A DNA stretch of 64,000 nucleotides. Origin: Alentia gelatinosa (Eukaryota; Annelida; Polychaeta; Phyllodocida; Polynoidae). The stretch spans positions 26,323,469 to 26,387,468 of the forward strand of contig OX465584.1 in assembly GCA_950022655.1 (NCBI GenBank), written 5' to 3'. Of the stretch, positions 59,701 to 64,000 are shown in pieces. A model generated the notes under the pieces. The model was not told the origin of the DNA. It did no database searches and saw only the letters and a program-made list of their open reading frames with translations. The position numbers and the translations under genes are program-made. Position 1 is the first letter of the stretch, and each line of letters opens with the position of its first letter.

Positions 59701-61839
59701 GCAAAAGAAATTTAATCAGTTTTAGCAGGCTTTTCGTGTGTACGACTGTGATGCAACAGCTTCCGTTGAGAATTTACACAAAATGACCATGCTTTCGATC
59801 TGAGTCGCCGTATTCTCCGCGTAGTTGACGCGTAGTAATACTCCTCGCTATCGCTCGGAGTATTGCGTAGCGTCAACTACAAGGAGAATACGGCCACACA
59901 GATCGAAATTATGGTAATATTGTATTTATTACTCACTTATTTTTAGATTTAAGCAATAAATATGATCGTTAGAAAACTTTTCAACGTAATTAAGAAGTTA
60001 TGTTTGGGACTACTTTCATCTCAAAAATCCGTATCCTCCTAGAAGGGTACGGAGCTCCGTATCCTCCTCAGTAGCGATCTGTAATCTCCATAGGCTTAGT
60101 TTGGAGACTCTGTATCAGGTGGGTAATAAATGGCCTGCTCCACCGCACCTTTTTCTATATATCAGCCTGACAGGCGTTAACGCTGCACCCGTACGGCGCC
60201 CATGGCAGTGCCGTTATGTAAGCCTGGTGGAAGATGCTCTTAAACATGTCTTCAGATGCATTGCTTTTTGTATGGGCTACTTTTACACATCGCTTCGTAA
60301 CCTTATGATATTCACCAACCTTAACAAAGTTTATTGATTTCAAAACAATTCCAAAACCTTAGACACCACATAAAGTCAGACATTGTTTTATAAACAATAT
60401 TTTAATATACTGCCTTTGACATATGACCCTCGCTTATGCCCGTCCCTCATTAATACGCATGGAATGGCATATGAGTCATCACTTGTTTATCTAAAGTGCT
60501 GATTTCACCGGCGTGATCCTTTTTAGTGGCAGGGTTTGGCTATATTCCGCAGTACCGGGTTATATCTTGTTGAACCATCATGATTCATATAAGATCTGAA
60601 TATGTGTTTATAACTGTATGTATGACCCTCATGGGGGCGGGGGAGGCCTCTTTTATCGGAGCAATACAACCAGGCATGCTCAGATGATTCATCCTGACCT
60701 AACCAGTTAAGTAATTGGCCAGGATCGACTTAGATCTTGCCTCCTGGTGGAACACTGCCTTTCACGAGTAGACCGGCAGTTCCCAATTTTACCTATAACA
60801 TTGTGGGTTATTAACTATTCTACCTACAGTAGAACCTGGCTAAGCAGTTTAGTGGACGCCACGGTTAACACATTAATATATATGCATGAACAACGAGATT
60901 AGGTCCCTGGCTACACTCCCCAGTGGTGTGGGGTGCCCGGCAAATGGAGTTCTGTTGTGCTATTGTTTATGACAGTGGCACAACATCATGAGTATCCACT
61001 TGTAAGGTTAAGGCGGCGGACCAACACATATGTTTATTATGGTTGCATACAGGTAAAGCTAAGGTACAAACCCAGAATCGCCTTTTAAGGAAATATTTGA
61101 GGGTTCTAAATTGCCACCATCTCTACAGCCAAATAGACATTTTTTGTCATGATGGTTATTAACTACATGTAGTTATGTCGGTAACATTTAGAGTTCCATA
61201 ATACCTCCACCTCCAACGCATCGGAATTCACCTATTATATGAGATGTTATCTAAATATAAACTGTAGAAGTAGTTAAAAACCAAATCAAATATCCATGTT
61301 ATAAATGGTTACACTATGTTAGGTTTTGTCAGATATAAAGTGCTCTGGGATCTCTGATGTGCTGGAATAAGTACAGCCAAGCTTCGTCAAAGAGAATTAG
61401 AAATGTCCTAACTCCTCTGGCGTACACTTATATACCGACGAAAAACGCTTCTCTCCCCTCCACGATTTCTGTCTCCATGTCAGTCTGTGATTTGTCATCA
61501 TCATTCTTCATCTTAACTCTTTTATTCGTTTTATAATCCTAATAGAATTCCATTAGGGAATACTCTCATGCAGTACGCACCGGCTACACACAGTTCTTTG
61601 GGATATATCTGTTTAATTTGGTAAAACTCTGTAGTTCCTGCCAGTACAAAGAGAAAGAGTAATGAATGATATTTTTCATGTTGGGCGTTTACTCATTTGT
61701 TGAAGGATGAACCCGGAAGTAAACTTACGTATCTTAAACAAACCCAGATGTGACGATAACGCCCGGGTCTTTCTGCTATTAGTTACTTACTGTGTTTTTC
61801 TTCCAGGGTCAGTCTCGCTCGACGCAGCAGTGGATTTGA
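47694..61839 (+). CDS. PLPP1: phospholipid phosphatase (PLPP1/2/3-like), 7 exons, 321 aa
   Basis: Exons: 47694-47760, 51691-51842, 54173-54501, 56431-56488, 57271-57447, 58167-58316, 61807-61839. All junctions are GT..AG and in frame. PLPP enzymes are six-helix membrane proteins that dephosphorylate phosphatidate, lysophosphatidate, ceramide-1-phosphate and sphingosine-1-phosphate on the outer face of the plasma membrane or in the lumen. All three motifs are present: C1 KYSVGRLRP (135-143), C2 PSGH (187-190, His190 the acid), C3 SRISDYKH (235-242, His242 the nucleophile). FFCNDESI after TM1 is a family hallmark, and NFS at Asn155 is a potential glycosylation site in the second outer loop. The start has a good Kozak context (G at -3 and +4). 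Length is typical (285-320). The symbol stands for the PLPP1-3 group; the exact orthologue is undecided. Confidence 0.93.
48120..48173. repeat. 54-bp near-perfect hairpin
   Basis: AAACACTAGCCAGTGTA (48120-48136) pairs with TACACTGGCTAGTGTTT (48157-48173). The inner part GGTACCAAAGT/ACTTTGGTAC also pairs. Confidence 0.88.
48257..48401. mobile_element. GGGGCCATC-type element with poly-C
   Basis: AGGGGGCCATCAG on the left and ATTGCCCCT on the right. The interior has GCATACGCAAAATTTTC and a run of about 20 C, then CTCAGTGCGTACGTAA. Related to 20960-21077 and 54545-54693. Confidence 0.65.
49638..49890. repeat. tandem array, 62-bp unit, about 4 copies
   Basis: GAACACTTC recurs at 49638, 49700, 49762 and 49824, with a diverged fifth start at 49886, a period of exactly 62. 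The units are almost identical (TCAGTCTCTCGGACACTC, CCAAGCGGCACTCGC). The period is not a multiple of 3. It lies in PLPP intron 1. Confidence 0.95.
50738..51080 (+). mobile_element. tRNA-derived SINE
   Basis: The head GGGTGTGGAGTTAGCTCAGT (box A TAGCTCAGTGGT at 50749-50760) is followed by an anticodon-arm-like region. Box B GATTCGGGTCC lies at about 50803-50813, so this is a Pol III promoter in tRNA spacing with a few extra bases. A tRNA-unrelated body of about 250 bp follows, ending in an ATTAAATTAAACCAACAAAC-type tail. The stems are imperfect, so it is not a working tRNA gene. Confidence 0.82.
51175..51193. repeat. poly-G tract
   Basis: A run of 19 G in PLPP intron 1. Confidence 0.97.
51691..51842 (+). 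CDS. PLPP1: PLPP exon 2
   Basis: Residues 23-73, with the rest of TM1, NPFKRGFFCNDESI, DTIP and the start of TM2 (WSVIVVGMVVPCLA). The acceptor is ATTCTTACAG and the donor GCG|GTTTGT. The frame joins both neighbours. Confidence 0.88.
52127..52346. mobile_element. MITE, ATTTATCCTACCCC subfamily
   Basis: The left end ATTTATCCTACCCCTAATAA and the right end GGGTAGGATAAAT are complementary. The interior has CATAGACTTAACATAGG and GTGACATAAAGTGTT as at 2495-2629. 220 bp, in PLPP intron 2. Confidence 0.78.
52347..54172. other. rest of PLPP intron 2
   Basis: A short open stretch near 52500-52640 encodes about 45 residues (PETVKVLQDRASEPDYYQLM..) of unknown origin, perhaps a transposon relic. Poly-G at about 53887-53898 and poly-C at about 54000-54012. 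Confidence 0.4.
54173..54501 (+). CDS. PLPP1: PLPP exon 3
   Basis: Residues 74-182 and two bases: the rest of TM2, the cytoplasmic loop, TM3 and motif C1 KYSVGRLRPHF, then the outer loop CQPDWNNFSC. GC-rich compared with its introns. The donor is CCAG|GTCTGA. Confidence 0.93.
54545..54693. mobile_element. GGGCCATCCATAAA-type element
   Basis: It begins AAGGGCCATCCATAAAGAAC, has GCACGCAAAACTTCTGAAAA and TGTGACCCCACCC inside, and ends CCTAGATGGCC. It lies 40 bases after PLPP exon 3. Confidence 0.68.
54694..56430. other. PLPP intron 3, no feature
   Basis: AT-rich intron. Nothing recognised. Confidence 0.5.
56431..56488 (+). CDS. PLPP1: PLPP exon 4
   Basis: Residues 183-202, RLSHPSGHSSQAFNCGVYLA, motif C2 and the start of TM4. 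The acceptor is TTGTTTGCAG and the donor GCT|GTAAGT. Confidence 0.92.
56489..57270. other. PLPP intron 4, no feature
   Basis: A GC-richer patch at 56880-57080 has open frames but no homology I recognise. Confidence 0.5.
57271..57447 (+). CDS. PLPP1: PLPP exon 5
   Basis: Residues 203-261: LYLQARLTW, TM5, motif C3 SRISDYKHHWSDVLAG, and TM6. The acceptor is TGTGTGACAG and the donor GTG|GTACGT. Confidence 0.94.
57600..57950. repeat. degenerate minisatellite of CTGCCTGTCAG units
   Basis: About 20-30 imperfect units of 10-15 bases built on CTGCCTGTCAGC or TTGACTGCCTGTCAG, in PLPP intron 5. The open frames here (SVSDLPATG, PVSGLPVNRLP and similar) come from the repeat, not from a protein gene. Confidence 0.88.
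58167..58316 (+). CDS. PLPP1: PLPP exon 6
   Basis: Residues 262-311: GYFVSDLFPRVKAK and a hydrophilic cytoplasmic tail. The acceptor is CTTGTTGCAG and the donor CAG|GTACAT. Confidence 0.88.
58317..59570. other. PLPP intron 6, left part
   Basis: AT-rich, no feature recognised. Confidence 0.5.
59571..60763. mobile_element. large TTCCACC/GGTGGAA element
   Basis: TAAAGGGTGTGTTCCACCTG on the left and CTGGTGGAACACTGCCTTT on the right, 1.19 kb. It contains the hairpin at 59793-59908. The pairing of these two ends is inferred from sequence and spacing. Confidence 0.5.
59793..59908. repeat. 116-bp CpG-rich hairpin
   Basis: TTTCGATCTGAGTCGCCGTA on the left is mirrored by TACGGCCACACAGATCGAAA on the right. 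The inner arms CGTAGTTGACG/CGTCAACTAC surround CTCGCTATCGCTCGGAG. Same plan as 8525-8652. Confidence 0.85.
60764..61806. other. PLPP intron 6, right part
   Basis: No feature recognised. Confidence 0.5.
61807..61839 (+). CDS. PLPP1: PLPP exon 7 (last)
   Basis: Residues 312-321 (GQSRSTQQWI) and TGA. The acceptor TTTTTCTTCCAG is strong. It is small and low in information, so this is the least certain exon. Confidence 0.65.
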   Translation, partial: GQSRSTQQWI

Positions 61840-62507
61840 TGATGGATAAATGCACATGTACTTAGTTCCCACAACTAGATGGTGGATGATACGAGCACTT
61901 GACGCTTGTCACTCAATAGAGATAGCTACCTCACGTTCACTGAGTTATGTCAAAGTCTCCCTTTATTCCACACTGCGATTTGTACTACAAAAACGATTTA
62001 TACTCAAAGACCAGTATAAATATGGACAAGTGGTTTCTATGTTTGATACTCAATAATACAGATCTAAGCGCATAACTTACAATATTCTAATGTAACGTCT
62101 ATGAAGAGATATTAATCTGAACTTTTATTCATTTTTAACTTTTTTTAAATTCACCAACTTTTATGTATCCATTTTTGGGTGGTATGAAGGACAAGTACCA
62201 TTTAGATCATATGTATCTTCGTGTGCCTTTTAGGACGAGGCTTGATGTTACCTGCTTGGCAGCTACCGCGTGAATGACCTGGGTGTATAAAAAAAATATC
62301 CTCATTTGTCATGTAAAGTAGAGCCTTACCTCATAGGACAGACAGATTATGAGACACTCTGTAAACTGTGAAATGTTGATGTGTCGCAGGTCGCAGCCGG
62401 CAGTGACTTTATCAGATATTGTGTAATGATATGGCAAACTCCTCTGTTGTCTGTTGGGTAATTTGTATGCGTGTTTCTGAGACCTGCAAAAATCTCTACC
62501 CTATTAT

Positions 62508-63028
62508 GGGCCTGTTCCACCAGGCCGGTCGATGTGTATTGCTCTTTTGCATTTATCTGCGCAGTGGAGCTGCCGTAAACAGTCGACAGCAGACATCACA
62601 CGGTAATCACTCGTCAGCTGTTGATCGGATCCTGGTAGACATTGTGTAGACACTTAACCTCATACATGAAATGATTGATTACGCAAATAAACTTCTAGAT
62701 TGTTTTGCATATATATGCAATTTTGCTTAAAAAGTACAATCATTAAAGATGGGTGAAAAGTGATTGCACCCGTAATGCTTGTAATTATTTGGAATAAAAA
62801 AATGATCGTGCTTTGTGAATTATAACAAATACAAACGGAAACGTTGAATGTCTGGAAGCCATTGGAACCTATTCAAATAACTTTTGACGCCTGCCTGCAA
62901 ACGTTGCCTGAACAAGGTCGGCTATTGCTCTTTTTTCACTATGAATTTGTTCATTATAAACTTATCTGGCAGATACCCAACTGTGTCATACTGCCTTCAA
63001 AATTGAATTGACCGGGTGGAACAAGCCC
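62508..63028. mobile_element. TTCCACC/GGTGGAA element in the PLPP 3' flank
   Basis: GGGCCTGTTCCACCAGG on the left mirrors GGGTGGAACAAGCCC on the right, 521 bp. It begins about 670 bp after the PLPP stop and includes an AATAAA. Confidence 0.65.
62686..62691 (+). promoter_or_regulatory. candidate polyadenylation signal for PLPP
   Basis: The first clear AATAAA downstream of the PLPP stop codon (about 850 bases). If used, the transcript end lies within a TTCCACC-type element. Confidence 0.35.
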
Positions 63029-63460
63029 TTTGTATATCACCCACCCTCTTCTGTGACTCGTGCATGGGTAGATTATCGAGTTGACATTTATGTTTTCCGG
63101 TTATTTCCGGGTTTTGCTCCGGGTTTTGATGAGTACAAGGTCCTGAGATAAATAGTGGATATTCAGGATTCGGATATTTTCCGGGATCCATTCCTCTAGA
63201 CCTCACTGGCATCTCTGTGGAATACATGTACAGACAGCTAAGCTGTGATACATTATGAGTGTTTTAGCTTATGTTATTTTTCTTATATTGAATAAAGGTT
63301 AGGAAATTATACATTGCTACAATTATTAGATAAATGCCGCACCGTCCTTTGCGGATTTCTTTCATACCTTCTGGTTTACAACGACACTGTCAATCTGTGT
63401 AGAGAGAGACTTCCTGTTCGACAATTGCTTATGAATTGGTACTGTCTTAGACTTGTATAA

Positions 63461-63564
63461 AGCGAGTTCCACCAACCAGACGAAAACGTTGTACACCAAC
63501 CACACAGCGTTTGCCAGGAGACCTGGCTTAGATCTGGTGAGGAACTGCTTGGTGGAACAGCTTG
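63461..63564. mobile_element. 104-bp TTCCACC/GGTGGAA miniature
   Basis: AGCGAGTTCCACCAACCAG on the left mirrors CTGCTTGGTGGAACAGCTT on the right. Only about 65 bp lie between the ends. Confidence 0.6.
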
Positions 63565-64000
63565 TCATCAGTTCCAGCAGTCGTGGGGCCTTGGCTGCCG
63601 GGTGAAATCAGCATCTGTTGGTGGTTGTTGGCAAATAGCCTCAAGGTTGCTGAGTGTTTCTCTGCGTTTGCTGAGGCATTGGGCCATCGGCTGGCTGAAA
63701 ATGCCGTTCACGCTGTTCCACCGGCTAGATTTTTTACCTGGCGTCCCACCCAATCTACATATTCTTGTCAGCCTAGCGGAAATTCTCCTACCTGACAAAA
63801 CTGATTTATTAGTTTTTGCCGGCTGGAATTGTGCGGCCTGCCGATGGATTTGATGAGAGCATGGTACCCATGTTGACCGCTCGCCCGTATATACTGTAAC
63901 ACACACCATCAACATGGAACGGCTTCACCCGCGAGCGGCTATCCTGCCAATGGAAATCGAAAATGCCAACAGTTTCAGTAGTTTGGGCAAAATTGTAGTA
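63565..64000. other. right edge, no gene recognised
   Basis: GC-richer sequence with overlapping short open frames on both strands. It has another GTTCCACCGGC (about 63714) and probably belongs to element sequence running off the window. Confidence 0.45.

Overview
This is nuclear DNA of an animal, most likely an AT-rich marine invertebrate. I cannot place the phylum. The evidence is spliced protein-coding genes with GT..AG introns of 0.3-4 kb, a CpG-rich promoter with NRF1-type and ETS-type motifs, several LINE families, a gypsy-type LTR element, a tRNA-derived SINE and a very dense load of small inverted-repeat elements. Nothing bacterial, no CRISPR array, no operon and no functional RNA gene was found.

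Four host loci can be supported. (1) 1323-1532 (+) is the last exon of a class A G-protein-coupled receptor, with TM7 NPxVY motif, helix 8 and tail; the rest of the gene lies off the left edge or in unrecognised exons. (2) 12632-13597 (-) is a small R-SNARE of VAMP8/VAMP4 type in two recognisable exons. (3) 19945-30960 (+) is an eight-exon, 768-residue ankyrin-repeat protein with about 19 repeats and a C-terminal SOCS box (ASB-like, a predicted Cullin-5 E3 substrate receptor). A candidate CpG-rich promoter and non-coding first exon lie at about 15590-16145. (4) 47694-61839 (+) is a complete seven-exon, 321-residue phospholipid phosphatase (PLPP/LPP family) with all three catalytic motifs. The loci do not form one pathway; they are neighbours.

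The rest is introns and intergenic DNA filled with mobile-element remains. There are LINE fragments at 2333-3830 (-), 4370-5935 (+), 8985-10259 (+), 11390-11790 (-) and 40876-42130 (+). LTR-retrotransposon remains lie at 6780-7345 (-) and 43622-45715 (-); the second keeps a 110-bp LTR but has lost its reverse transcriptase region. A tRNA-derived SINE lies at 50738-51080.

The most distinctive content is the non-autonomous DNA-element fauna. One set has TTCCACC..GGTGGAA termini, at least six copies. One set has CACTCTCCTAG termini, from 572 bp down to a 68-bp miniature. One set has TTTATC(CT/TC)ACCCC termini and a shared internal TAGGCTTAACAT block. Another has GGGGCCATCCATAAA tips and poly-C interiors. 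Several CpG-rich near-perfect hairpins of 50-155 bp stand out, one of them starting 13 bases after the predicted splice donor of the ASB-like gene's first intron. A foldback of about 770 bp is built from repeats of TTGAGATC. I see no new multi-gene system; the candidates for something undescribed are these element families.
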